Origin: an uncultured Verrucomicrobiales bacterium
GTDB taxonomy: Bacteria > Verrucomicrobiota > Verrucomicrobiia > Verrucomicrobiales > Akkermansiaceae
Length of the DNA stretch: 64,000 bases
Assembly (NCBI GenBank): GCA_937901085.1
Contig: CALCHQ010000105.1
Span: 1-64,000, forward strand
Reading direction: 5' to 3'
Position 1 is the first letter of the stretch. The number at the start of each line of letters is the position of its first letter. The notes beneath the pieces were generated by a model. The model had not been told where the DNA came from. It searched no databases and was given only the letters and a program-made list of their open reading frames with translations. The translations under genes and the position numbers were made by a program. Below are positions 44,173 to 52,513 of this stretch, in pieces.

Positions 44173-45855
44173 ATGAGCAATACTGAACTGGAAGCCTTGA
44201 TTAACGCCAAGCTTCCGAACTTCCGCAAGGGTGACATCGTGAACGGTACCATCCTTGAAATCCGCCCGCAGGTCGTCCTCGTGGACATTGGTTACAAGTC
44301 TGAGGGTGTCATCCCCGTTTCCGAGTTTGAGGACGAGGAAATCGAGGTGGGCGATCAGATCGAGGTTCTTCTTGAAAGCCTCGAAAACGACGAGGGTCTC
44401 GTCGTCCTTTCCAAAGAAAAGGCTGCCCACAAGCAGAACTGGGACAAGATTGTGGCCGTTTACAAGGACGGCGGTCTGGTCAAGGGCAAGGTCAAGAGCG
44501 TCGTCAAGGGTGGCCTCATGGTCAACGTCGGCGTGGAAGCCTTCCTTCCCGGTTCCCAGGTGGACATCATCCCGCCCAAGGATCTCAACGAATTCGTGGG
44601 CAACGTCTATGAGTTCAAGATTGTGAAGGTGAACGATGAGCGCAAGAACATCGTCCTTTCCCGCCGCGAGGTCATTGAGGCCGAGCGCAGCGAGCAGCGC
44701 CAGCGCTTCCTGGAGACGGTGGCTGCAGGCGACCGCGTGAAGGGTCTGGTGAAGAACATCACCGACTTCGGTGCTTTCGTGGACCTCTCCGGTATGGATG
44801 GTCTGCTGCACATCACCGACATGAGCTGGGGCCGCGTGAACCACCCCTCCGAGCTGCTTCACATCGGCCAGGAGCTGGAAGTCCTCATCCTCGACGTGGA
44901 CCGCGACAAGGAGCGCGTATCCCTGGGCCTCAAGCAGCTGTCCGACAATCCCTGGGCAGACATCGAAGCCAAGTACCCCATCGGTTCCCAGGTCAAGGGC
45001 CGCGTGACCAAGCTTCTCGCCTACGGCGCCTTCGTGGAGCTGGAGAAGGGCGTGGAAGGTCTGGTACACGTTTCCGAGCTGAGCTGGACCAAGCGCATCA
45101 CCCGCCCCAGCGACGTTCTGTCCCTGGATCAGGAAATCGAAGCCATCGTACTCAACATTTCCGTGGAAGAGCAGAAGATTTCCCTCGGTATCCGTCAGCT
45201 CGACGAGAACCCCTGGGAAGCCATCGAGCAGCGTTTCCCCGTGGGTACCGTTATCTCCGGCGCTGTGCGTAACCTTACCCCCTACGGTGCCTTCGTGGCT
45301 CTGGAGGAAGGCATTGACGGCATGATTCACGTGTCCGACATGAGCTGGACCCGCAAGATCAACCACCCCTCCGAAGTCCTCAAGAAGGGCGACGTGGTGG
45401 AAGCCCGCGTGCTGAACATCGATAAGGAAAACCAGCGTGTGTCCCTCGGCATCAAGCAGCTTGAGACCGACCCGTGGGAAGCCATCGACAGCCGCTTCAA
45501 GGTGGGCGACCTCGTTTCCGGTACCGTGGCCAAGATTGCCTCCTTCGGTGCTTTCGTGAACCTCGACGGCGACATCGACGGCCTCATCCACATCTCCCAG
45601 CTTTCCGAGGAGCACGTGGAGCGCGTCAAGGACGTCATCAAGGTGGGCGACGAAATCAAGGCCCGCGTCATCAAGGTCGACAAGGTGGAACGCCGCATCG
45701 GTCTTTCCATCAAGGCTGTGAACTACGATCCCGAGCAGCTGCGTCGCGAGACCGCCGCTTTCGAGACCGTTCGCGCCGGCGACATGGTGGGTCTGGAACA
45801 GGCCTTCAACCTCGCTGCCCTGCAGTCCGAGGAGTGGAGCCCCTCCCAGAACTAA
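44173..45855 (+). CDS. rpsA: 30S ribosomal protein S1
   Basis: A 560-residue protein with six S1 RNA-binding domains in tandem (domain starts near residues 18, 105, 190, 275, 362 and 449, each with a GAFV-type strand such as DFGAFVDLSGMDGLLHI). S1 binds mRNA on the 30S subunit and allows initiation on leaders without Shine-Dalgarno sequence. The start MSNTELEALINAKLPNF is preceded by an A/T-rich stretch. In a genome with few Shine-Dalgarno sites S1 may be especially important. Highly biased codon use. Confidence 0.96.
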   Translation: MSNTELEALINAKLPNFRKGDIVNGTILEIRPQVVLVDIGYKSEGVIPVSEFEDEEIEVGDQIEVLLESLENDEGLVVLSKEKAAHKQNWDKIVAVYKDGGLVKGKVKSVVKGGLMVNVGVEAFLPGSQVDIIPPKDLNEFVGNVYEFKIVKVNDERKNIVLSRREVIEAERSEQRQRFLETVAAGDRVKGLVKNITDFGAFVDLSGMDGLLHITDMSWGRVNHPSELLHIGQELEVLILDVDRDKERVSLGLKQLSDNPWADIEAKYPIGSQVKGRVTKLLAYGAFVELEKGVEGLVHVSELSWTKRITRPSDVLSLDQEIEAIVLNISVEEQKISLGIRQLDENPWEAIEQRFPVGTVISGAVRNLTPYGAFVALEEGIDGMIHVSDMSWTRKINHPSEVLKKGDVVEARVLNIDKENQRVSLGIKQLETDPWEAIDSRFKVGDLVSGTVAKIASFGAFVNLDGDIDGLIHISQLSEEHVERVKDVIKVGDEIKARVIKVDKVERRIGLSIKAVNYDPEQLRRETAAFETVRAGDMVGLEQAFNLAALQSEEWSPSQN

Positions 45856-45881
45856 TCAACCGATTAGCACCTGATTACTTC

Positions 45882-45915
45882 AAAAACCGCTGCGGGCAAC
45901 CGCAGCGGTTTTTTT
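45882..45915 (+). terminator. Terminator of rpsA
   Basis: A 14-base-pair stem (CCGCTGCGG core, loop GCAA) with A-run before and seven Ts after. Confidence 0.9.
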
Positions 45916-45938
45916 GTGGACGGGCGAGAATGATTATA

Positions 45939-45978
45939 ATGTTGACTTTCCCTGCGTTATTTTGCATATTGTCAACAT
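45939..45978 (+). promoter_or_regulatory. Promoter and operator of the XRE-ImmA gene
   Basis: TTGACT (45942-45947), 17-base spacer, CATATT; the ATG follows six bases after the -10 box. ATGTTGAC (45939-45946) and GTCAACAT (45971-45978) form an inverted repeat that covers the -35 box at one end and the start codon at the other. The same core with the same spacing occurs at 47152-47187. Confidence 0.65.
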
Positions 45979-47110
45979 GTCGATGCTTCGAGTCACCAAA
46001 AGTTCTTTTTCCACGCAGTTGCAGATGCTCAGGCGATTGAAGAAGCTTTCGCTGAGGGAACTCAGTGCTGCTTTAGGTGGCGTGGTTTCACATGAGATGC
46101 TTTCGCGCTATGAAAAGGGCACAGCAGAGCCAAGGGAGGAGGTACGGGCTGCTTTGAGCGAGCTGCTGGGTATTCAGGATACTGCGGCGTATGCACCGCT
46201 GCTCTCCCTGGAAGAGGTGAAGTTTCGGCGCAGCCGTCACGAATTGCCTCTGAAAGAGTGGGAGGCCGCTAAAGCGTTGGCTATGGAGCGTTGCAATCGC
46301 TATCTTGAGCTGGAAGCTCTTACCGGGCGGAGCGTACCCTGGTCATCTCCTTTCACCAGGGCCGAACAGCGTAAGCTGAACCGCCGTATAGGGGAGACTG
46401 AGGAAAAGACAGCCCTGATGGAAGATATGGCGGAAGAGTTACGCAAGCGCTGGCAGTTGGGGAGTGGCCCCTTGCCTTGTCTGAGCATTCTGCTGGAGCG
46501 CAAAGGTATTCTCATCTGTGAAATCCCATTCAGCGACAAGCGACTGGATGCTTTTTCCTTCGTTCACAAGGGAAAGCCTGTCATCTGTATAGCCGATTGG
46601 TTGAATCAGAATCCCGCCCGTAAGCGAATGACTCTTGCTCACGAACTCGGGCATATTCTTTTTCCTGAGGTAGATGCCGATTTGCCATCCGACAAGGAGT
46701 ATTGCATCATGCGCTTTGCCGGGGCTCTTCTGGTGCCTCGTGATGAGGTGATTTCCGCTTTGGGACGTGAATTACGCAACGAGTTACCCCTGTATCTTCT
46801 GCAGGAACTCAAGCAATACTTCGGTATCAGTATCATGGGGCTTATCGCACGCGCCATGCAGTTGAACATCATTGAATGGGAGCAGTATCGGGACTACTGT
46901 AACCGCTTTTACAAGCGATTGTTTGCGCTCCCGGCAGACAGGCAGCTTTCCGATGTTGAGCCGGGCGCTCCCTACGAAATTCCTGATATCTCTCCGCGCC
47001 TGCACTCGCTACTCGGGGTCGCTGTGTCAACCGGCTTGCTGAAAGCCGAAAGAGCCGTGCAACTCTTTGGCTTCAAGCTTGATATGCAGCGTTACGAAAG
47101 TGTTCTGTAA
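45977..47110 (+). CDS. XRE helix-turn-helix regulator fused to ImmA/IrrE-type zinc peptidase
   Basis: A 377-residue protein. Residues about 15-65 are an XRE DNA-binding domain (LRRLKKLSLRELSAAL ... SHEMLSRYEKGTAEP). Residues about 180-270 are an ImmA/IrrE peptidase domain with the zinc motif HELGH (222-226) and a downstream acidic ligand region (MRFAGALLVPRDEV). Such fusions occur with toxin-antitoxin, phage and stress loci; IrrE-type peptidases cleave repressors after DNA damage. Its own promoter and that of the next operon carry the same inverted repeat, which suggests autoregulation and control of the downstream genes. Confidence 0.9.
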   Translation: MSMLRVTKSSFSTQLQMLRRLKKLSLRELSAALGGVVSHEMLSRYEKGTAEPREEVRAALSELLGIQDTAAYAPLLSLEEVKFRRSRHELPLKEWEAAKALAMERCNRYLELEALTGRSVPWSSPFTRAEQRKLNRRIGETEEKTALMEDMAEELRKRWQLGSGPLPCLSILLERKGILICEIPFSDKRLDAFSFVHKGKPVICIADWLNQNPARKRMTLAHELGHILFPEVDADLPSDKEYCIMRFAGALLVPRDEVISALGRELRNELPLYLLQELKQYFGISIMGLIARAMQLNIIEWEQYRDYCNRFYKRLFALPADRQLSDVEPGAPYEIPDISPRLHSLLGVAVSTGLLKAERAVQLFGFKLDMQRYESVL

Positions 47111-47150
47111 ATATTTCATCATGTAAAAAGTGATGGAAATTTAAAATAAA

Positions 47151-47188
47151 GGTTGACAAAACGTGAGCAAATTGATAATTTGTCAACC
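47151..47188 (+). promoter_or_regulatory. Promoter and operator of the ankyrin/SprT/SNF2 operon
   Basis: A perfect ten-base inverted repeat GGTTGACAAA (47151-47160) / TTTGTCAACC (47179-47188). The left arm contains a consensus -35 TTGACA (47153-47158); a -10 (GATAAT or an overlapping TAATTT) lies between the arms at 47174-47181. A protein bound to both arms would cover the promoter. Leader to the ATG about 20 bases. Confidence 0.7.
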
Positions 47189-47206
47189 GATAGCCCACAT
47201 TGCCTT

Positions 47207-48229
47207 ATGATGGAATACAACATACCAGAATACACAAAACAATACCCGGCTCATGCAGCAGCAGAGTGCGGAGATGCTGAAAAACTCGCGTCCATGCTGC
47301 CGGCAGCGGCCAGGGAACGCAACAATTGGGATGAAACGCCACTGCATGTGGCTGCTCAGAATGGTCACATGGAGTGCTGCCTCCTGTTGCTGGAGAACGG
47401 AGCGGATGCGAATGCCTTGGATTACCAGCTGTATACCGCTTTGCACCGTGCCGCACACGAGGGACATGCTGAATGCGTGAAACTCCTGCTGAAGCACGGC
47501 GCCGCTCCGAATCTTCAAGGCCGAGCGAATGCCGATACTTCGTTGCACCTGGCGGCAGCCAGAGGAAATGAGGAAATCTGCAAGGAATTACTCTCCGCCG
47601 GAGCAGATGTAAATCTGCGTGACCGCAACATGCGCACGGCGTTGCACCACGCCGTCAAAAGCGGCAGCCTGGAGTGCGTGGGTTGTCTGTGCTGTATGGC
47701 AGACAGGCGTTTTCTGTCTGACCGGGATGGCAACACGCCCTTGCATCTGGCGCTGCTGGAACACCGGGCCTATCTGGCGCATTACCTGCAGATTCAGGGG
47801 GCAGATATCGACGCTCCGAATCTTGAAGGAGAAACGCCGCTGCATCTGGCATGCTATCAGCAGGAAAACTGGGAGGGCATCATGTCCCTTGCACATGCGG
47901 TCAAGGATATCAATGCGCGCAATCACATGAATGAGACCCCGCTGCACTATGCGGCTGCCTGCAAGGCCAAAGGCCTCATCAAGCGCCTGCTGAAATATGG
48001 CGCTGATGTGCATGCGGTGAACCGCGTGGGTGAGACCCCGTTGCATGCCGCTGCATCTGCAGGCATAGCCCTGAATGTAAAGCTCCTGCTGAATGCTGGT
48101 GCAGACCCCGCTATTCGTAACATCCGGGGGTATACTGCGCTGGAGCTTGCGCAGAATTGGGAATACCCGGCATGTGTTGCGATTTTGAGCGAACGCATGG
48201 CGGAAGGTCAGAAACTCACAGAAGCCTGA
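47207..48229 (+). CDS. Ankyrin repeat protein 1
   Basis: A 340-residue soluble protein built almost wholly of about nine ankyrin repeats of 33 residues (DETPLHVAA, YTALHRAA, DTSLHLAA, RTALHHAV, NTPLHLAL, ETPLHLAC, ETPLHYAA, ETPLHAAA, YTALELAQ). No signal peptide or enzymatic domain. It starts MMEYNIPEY, 20 bases after the operator, and its opening YPAHAAAECGD ... NNWDETPLHVAA matches the opening of the next gene, so the two are tandem paralogues. Likely a protein-binding partner of the SprT, SNF2 or regulator proteins. Confidence 0.88.
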   Translation: MMEYNIPEYTKQYPAHAAAECGDAEKLASMLPAAARERNNWDETPLHVAAQNGHMECCLLLLENGADANALDYQLYTALHRAAHEGHAECVKLLLKHGAAPNLQGRANADTSLHLAAARGNEEICKELLSAGADVNLRDRNMRTALHHAVKSGSLECVGCLCCMADRRFLSDRDGNTPLHLALLEHRAYLAHYLQIQGADIDAPNLEGETPLHLACYQQENWEGIMSLAHAVKDINARNHMNETPLHYAAACKAKGLIKRLLKYGADVHAVNRVGETPLHAAASAGIALNVKLLLNAGADPAIRNIRGYTALELAQNWEYPACVAILSERMAEGQKLTEA

Positions 48230-48232
48230 GCC

Positions 48233-49105
48233 ATGGTAAAAGAAAATGCCTATCCGGCCCACGCTTACGCGGCTGTGGGGGACACAGATGCTTTGTCGGC
48301 GCTGCTGCCTCAGGTTGTCGGTTCGCTTAATAACTGGGACGAAACCCCTCTCCATCTGGCGGCAAAGCATGGGCAGACGGAGTGTTGTCGTTTGCTTCTG
48401 CTTTCCGGCGCAGATGTGAATGCCGCAGATTATCAGGAGCGCACAGCGCTGCTGGTAGCTGCTGAGCAGGGACAGGGGGATTGCGCCCGCTTGCTGCTGG
48501 CTCATGGTGCGAACCCGAACATGGCAACATATAAGGGAGAGACCCCGATGCACATGGCTGCCCGTCACAATGACAGGAAGTTGTGCACTTTGCTTACCCG
48601 GGCCGGGGCCTTGGCTGATTTGCCTGATATGGAGGGGCGGATACCGCTGCACTATGCCGCCCAGTACGATTCATGGAAATGCTGTGCATGGTTGAAGATG
48701 CACTCCGATAAATCCTGTCAGGGTGACCGCATGGGGAATACTCCGCTGCATCTGGCTGCTATGTATACCAGCCTTGAAACGGTAGAGAGACTCATCGGTC
48801 CAGGAATGGAGGTAAACGCCCGCAACCGCCGGGGAAATACTCCTCTGCATGTTGCAGCTGCGGGTGATTCCCCGGAACTGCTTCAACTGTTGCTGGATAA
48901 CGGGGCAGAGGTGAACGCCACCGATGATGAAGGAGAAACCCCGCTGCATGAAGCTGCCTTGACAGGCATTCCTCAGAATGTTCGTCTGCTGCTGGCAGCA
49001 GGGGCAAATCCCCAATGCCGGAATAACAGCGGTTACACGCCGCTGGATGTGGCCCGCCTGTTCGGACAATCCTCTACCTGCATTGAACTTCTCACGCAAT
49101 CCTGA
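48233..49105 (+). CDS. Ankyrin repeat protein 2
   Basis: A 290-residue protein with about eight ankyrin repeats (ETPLHLAA, RTALLVAA, ETPMHMAA, RIPLHYAA, NTPLHLAA, NTPLHVAA, ETPLHEAA, YTPLDVAR). Three bases separate it from ankyrin protein 1 and seven from the SprT-like gene. The first repeats resemble those of protein 1 (YPAHAYAAVGD ... NNWDETPLHLAA), the rest have diverged, consistent with old tandem duplication and separate binding partners. Confidence 0.88.
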   Translation: MVKENAYPAHAYAAVGDTDALSALLPQVVGSLNNWDETPLHLAAKHGQTECCRLLLLSGADVNAADYQERTALLVAAEQGQGDCARLLLAHGANPNMATYKGETPMHMAARHNDRKLCTLLTRAGALADLPDMEGRIPLHYAAQYDSWKCCAWLKMHSDKSCQGDRMGNTPLHLAAMYTSLETVERLIGPGMEVNARNRRGNTPLHVAAAGDSPELLQLLLDNGAEVNATDDEGETPLHEAALTGIPQNVRLLLAAGANPQCRNNSGYTPLDVARLFGQSSTCIELLTQS

Positions 49106-49112
49106 CATTGCC

Positions 49113-49580
49113 ATGTCTGTTAACCATCCCCGGGAACTGTTGCGACCGGATGGGTCGCTGCCACAGCTTTTTCTTCCCAGCCCTCCTTCTTGCCCTTCTG
49201 TTGACGATGTGAGGAAATACACCTTGAGCATCATGGCGATACTGGGACTGAAACAATATGATGTCCGCTGGTCAAGCGCCCGGCAGGAAGCCGGTCACTG
49301 TCTGCAGAATAGTCATGTAGCTCTTACCCGCCCACACATTGACTGCTGCCTGAAGCGGAAGGACTATCCGGCCATCTGGAAGGTCGTGCTGCACGAAATC
49401 GCTCACGCTCTCGAATATGAATTGTTCGGCAACGGCGGTCACGGCAGCAGCTGGATACTTTGCTGCAAAGCTCTGGGATTGTACGGTGGATATCATGCGC
49501 CTATTCAGGCCGTTCCTCTGCATCCATCGGTAGAATTTGTGTTGAATACCATGCTGGAGAGTTATTATGGAAAGTGCTGA
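49113..49580 (+). CDS. SprT-like zinc metalloprotease domain protein
   Basis: A 155-residue protein whose second half has HEIAH (H94-H98) and a third candidate ligand in GNGGHGSSW (H110), the SprT/Spartan-type arrangement, followed by a short C-terminal helix. Eukaryotic Spartan cuts proteins crosslinked to DNA; bacterial SprT is poorly known. Start at 49113 chosen by spacing to the ankyrin gene. Its end overlaps the start of the SNF2 gene by 14 bases, so translation of the two is coupled. Confidence 0.82.
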   Translation: MSVNHPRELLRPDGSLPQLFLPSPPSCPSVDDVRKYTLSIMAILGLKQYDVRWSSARQEAGHCLQNSHVALTRPHIDCCLKRKDYPAIWKVVLHEIAHALEYELFGNGGHGSSWILCCKALGLYGGYHAPIQAVPLHPSVEFVLNTMLESYYGKC

Positions 49581-52458
49581 TTCTCTGGTCCCGGAGGCTG
49601 ATATTCGTGCCTATGCTCGTTATCTTTTTCCAAAGGCAGAGCGAGAGGAAGTTAACCCCGGCAGGATAGGGTGGGTGCTGTATTATGGCTACCGGCAGGA
49701 GGCTCCCCCGCGGCCCAATATGCAGTATTTTGCGAATGATGTATTTATTTCGCATCTGTCTGCATTCCTTACTCTGGAATCCGTAGCTGATAAACAGGAA
49801 TGCAGAGTTGTGATTTCCTTGCAGAGCTTGGAGAACGGGATGTATGCAGACTATATGTCGGGTGCCGATGCTTCTGTGGTGAAGCTGATTCTGAGCCACG
49901 AGAAGCGTGGAGAGATGCTTGCAGGGCAGTTTCCGGTGACAGCAGAAATGTTGCAGCACCTCTGTGGTCATCCCAATCTCTACCTGTCCGGTCGTGCTGA
50001 TAAGGAAGGTTCTGATTCTGAGCGTCAATCAGCAATTTTTCTTTCGAGAAGAGAACCGGAGCTGTATCATACCTATTATGATGAGTTGATTGTAGGTGTG
50101 AGCATGGAGGATTACGAAGGTGTGCCGGTTATCCGTCTGGACAGATCCTGTCGCGGTAAAACGCAGGGGTGTTCTATGGTGTGCTATTCAGAACGCAATT
50201 TGCGTCTACTGCATTTTTTCCGCACGTTCGGCATCGGGGGAATGCTGTATGTTTCTAAAGAGAATCTTTCCTTGCTGGTGCGTTTTATGGATTTGTTCCG
50301 TTTCGGTGAGTGGAACACCTCGTGGTTGCGGCGTAGTATGCGGATAGATGGGACGCTGACTCCTTCTATCCGGCTGGTTGTGACTCTTGCTGTGGAAAAT
50401 GAGCAGATAAGCGGCATGCTCAGGGTGGCACCCACCCTTTTCTGTCATGAGACACCAGAACCGGGTAAGGGTGCGCGGATAATCCGCAGCAACGGGGATA
50501 AATCCTGTATCGTGGAGCGCCATTTTGAGATGGAACTGGCACAGCGTGCCAGGCTGCTGGAGCTGTGTCCCACTCTGGCCTCGCTGCTGGTCCCTGATGC
50601 GAATGACTGGAGTACCCCTATTGATTATGCATCTCTCCGCATCGTTGAGGAAATCAGCCTCTGTCCTCCTGAACTTGTGACGCTCAACTGGAAAACGACG
50701 AGCAGGAAAATCCATGTACAGACTGAGCGACACCGAGTGTCCATATTTGCTGCAGATAAATCGCAGGGTGACAGAAAATATTGGGTTGGCGTCACCATCA
50801 GCACTGCAAGTGAGCAAAAGATGGCGGCTCTACATGAATTCCTGTCGCAGGTGCGCGCAGCCCGCCATTCTTATTTAAAGGGCCCTTCTGCATATACCCT
50901 GATATCACCGCGTCTGCATGTACTCGCCTTGCTCTCTGATACCGGAAGCTGTAGGGTAAAGGAGAATGCCATGTCTCTCAGAATCAGCCGTGCCGGTTTG
51001 CTTTTGCTGGCTCTGGCCGGTTTCCAGGACGAATCCGCTTCCTCAGAGGATGATTGGCAGGGATTGTCCGGTCTCGTGGCTCCTGTGCTGGAGCAATATC
51101 AGCTGCCGGTCGCTGAGCCGGCGGGGATAATGGCTACCTTGCGCCCATATCAGGCCGATGGCTATGAGTGGATGCAACATCTGCTCAACTGCGGTTGCGG
51201 TGCCTGCCTGGCAGATGATATGGGGCTGGGCAAGACGCTTCAGATTCTCTGCGTGCTTCAGTCACGGGCGAACGAAGGCCCCTCGCTGGTGGTTGCACCT
51301 GCTTCAGTAGTGGGGAACTGGGTGGCCGAAGCTGCACGCTTTGCTCCCGGTCTCAGGATGTTGGCACCGGGCTCCGGAAAAGAGCTTGAACAGACCTTGC
51401 ATGGGGCAGAAGCGGGTGTTGTTGTCGTGGTCGGTTACACGCTTTTGCAAAGCAGAATTCACCACTTGTCTTCCATCTCATGGAACATTGTAGTACTGGA
51501 TGAAGCCCAGTTTATCAAGAACCATTTATCTGCAAGGACCAAGGCGGCTTACTCGCTGAAAGCTGCTTGCCGCATTGCAGCCACGGGTACGCCGGTGGAG
51601 AATAACATGGGCGACCTATGGAGCCTGTTCCAGTTTCTGAATCCCGGGTTGCTGGGGGCGTATACGACCTTTCGCAGCAGTTCCATGGACGCCGAAACCC
51701 GCGGCCGGTTGGTAGCGCCTTTCGTGCTGCGCCGCACCAAGCAGGAGGTGCTTCGTGAGTTCCCCGGCAAGAACGAGAAGATATGCTACATTACGCTCTC
51801 CGAGCGGGAAAAGGAATTGTACGAAGTCTGCCGCCGGGAAATTGAGACGATGATGCACACCGCAGATTGGATGAAAGCACTTCTGCCCGGCATGCAGCGC
51901 CTGCGGCGCATGTGCTGCCATCCCATGCTGGGCTTCCCGGATTCCGGCGTCCCTTCCTCCAAGCTTGACCGTTTGCTGCAGATGGTACACAAACTGAGGA
52001 AGAAGAATCATCGCATCCTTATTTTCAGCCAGTTCACCGATATGCTGGCTTATGTGCGCAAACGTTTCGAGCAGGAGGAGGTAAGATTCTGTTATCTGGA
52101 TGGCTCCACCCCCTCAGCCAGACGCGCGGCGGTGATTGATGATTTTCAGCAGGGACGGGCAGATTGTTTCCTGATTTCACTGAAGGCCGGTGGCACCGGG
52201 CTGAACCTCACGGCGGCCGATACGGTGATTATCCTGGACCCATGGTGGAATCCGGCGGCTGAAGACCAGGCTGCCGACCGCGCTCACCGCATCGGGCAGC
52301 CGCGCGAGGTGACGGTGTACCGCTTCGTGTGCCGCAACACAATAGAGGAAAAGGTTCTCACGCTGAAGAAACGGAAACTCCAGCTGGTGGATGCGTTCCT
52401 TTCCGGGGCATCCTCAGCGGGTGCGTTCACGCTGGATGAACTTCGCAAACTTCTCTAG
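49567..52458 (+). CDS. SNF2-family DNA translocase/helicase
   Basis: A 963-residue protein. The C-terminal half is a complete SNF2 motor: DDMGLGKT (550-557), DEAQ (645-648), ATGTPVENN, FVLRRTKQEVL, then the second lobe with ILIFSQFTDML, GTGLNLTAADTVI, DPWWNPAAEDQAADRAHRIGQ. The N-terminal 500 residues are rich in beta segments and I did not identify a domain there; no SWIM zinc site is visible. SNF2 motors move along double-stranded DNA and remodel or strip bound proteins. Overlap with the SprT-like gene suggests both act on DNA-bound protein. Confidence 0.92.
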   Translation: MESADSLVPEADIRAYARYLFPKAEREEVNPGRIGWVLYYGYRQEAPPRPNMQYFANDVFISHLSAFLTLESVADKQECRVVISLQSLENGMYADYMSGADASVVKLILSHEKRGEMLAGQFPVTAEMLQHLCGHPNLYLSGRADKEGSDSERQSAIFLSRREPELYHTYYDELIVGVSMEDYEGVPVIRLDRSCRGKTQGCSMVCYSERNLRLLHFFRTFGIGGMLYVSKENLSLLVRFMDLFRFGEWNTSWLRRSMRIDGTLTPSIRLVVTLAVENEQISGMLRVAPTLFCHETPEPGKGARIIRSNGDKSCIVERHFEMELAQRARLLELCPTLASLLVPDANDWSTPIDYASLRIVEEISLCPPELVTLNWKTTSRKIHVQTERHRVSIFAADKSQGDRKYWVGVTISTASEQKMAALHEFLSQVRAARHSYLKGPSAYTLISPRLHVLALLSDTGSCRVKENAMSLRISRAGLLLLALAGFQDESASSEDDWQGLSGLVAPVLEQYQLPVAEPAGIMATLRPYQADGYEWMQHLLNCGCGACLADDMGLGKTLQILCVLQSRANEGPSLVVAPASVVGNWVAEAARFAPGLRMLAPGSGKELEQTLHGAEAGVVVVVGYTLLQSRIHHLSSISWNIVVLDEAQFIKNHLSARTKAAYSLKAACRIAATGTPVENNMGDLWSLFQFLNPGLLGAYTTFRSSSMDAETRGRLVAPFVLRRTKQEVLREFPGKNEKICYITLSEREKELYEVCRREIETMMHTADWMKALLPGMQRLRRMCCHPMLGFPDSGVPSSKLDRLLQMVHKLRKKNHRILIFSQFTDMLAYVRKRFEQEEVRFCYLDGSTPSARRAAVIDDFQQGRADCFLISLKAGGTGLNLTAADTVIILDPWWNPAAEDQAADRAHRIGQPREVTVYRFVCRNTIEEKVLTLKKRKLQLVDAFLSGASSAGAFTLDELRKLL

Positions 52459-52477
52459 GGCAATGCTTGTTTTGCAC

Positions 52478-52506
52478 TTGAATTGAAACGAATATTGAGC
52501 TAATCT
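52478..52506 (+). promoter_or_regulatory. Candidate promoter of the DUF262 gene, leaderless
   Basis: TTGAAT, 17-base spacer, TAATCT; the ATG follows seven bases after the -10 box. Both boxes are weak, so this rests mainly on geometry. Confidence 0.35.
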
Positions 52507-52513
52507 GAAGACA

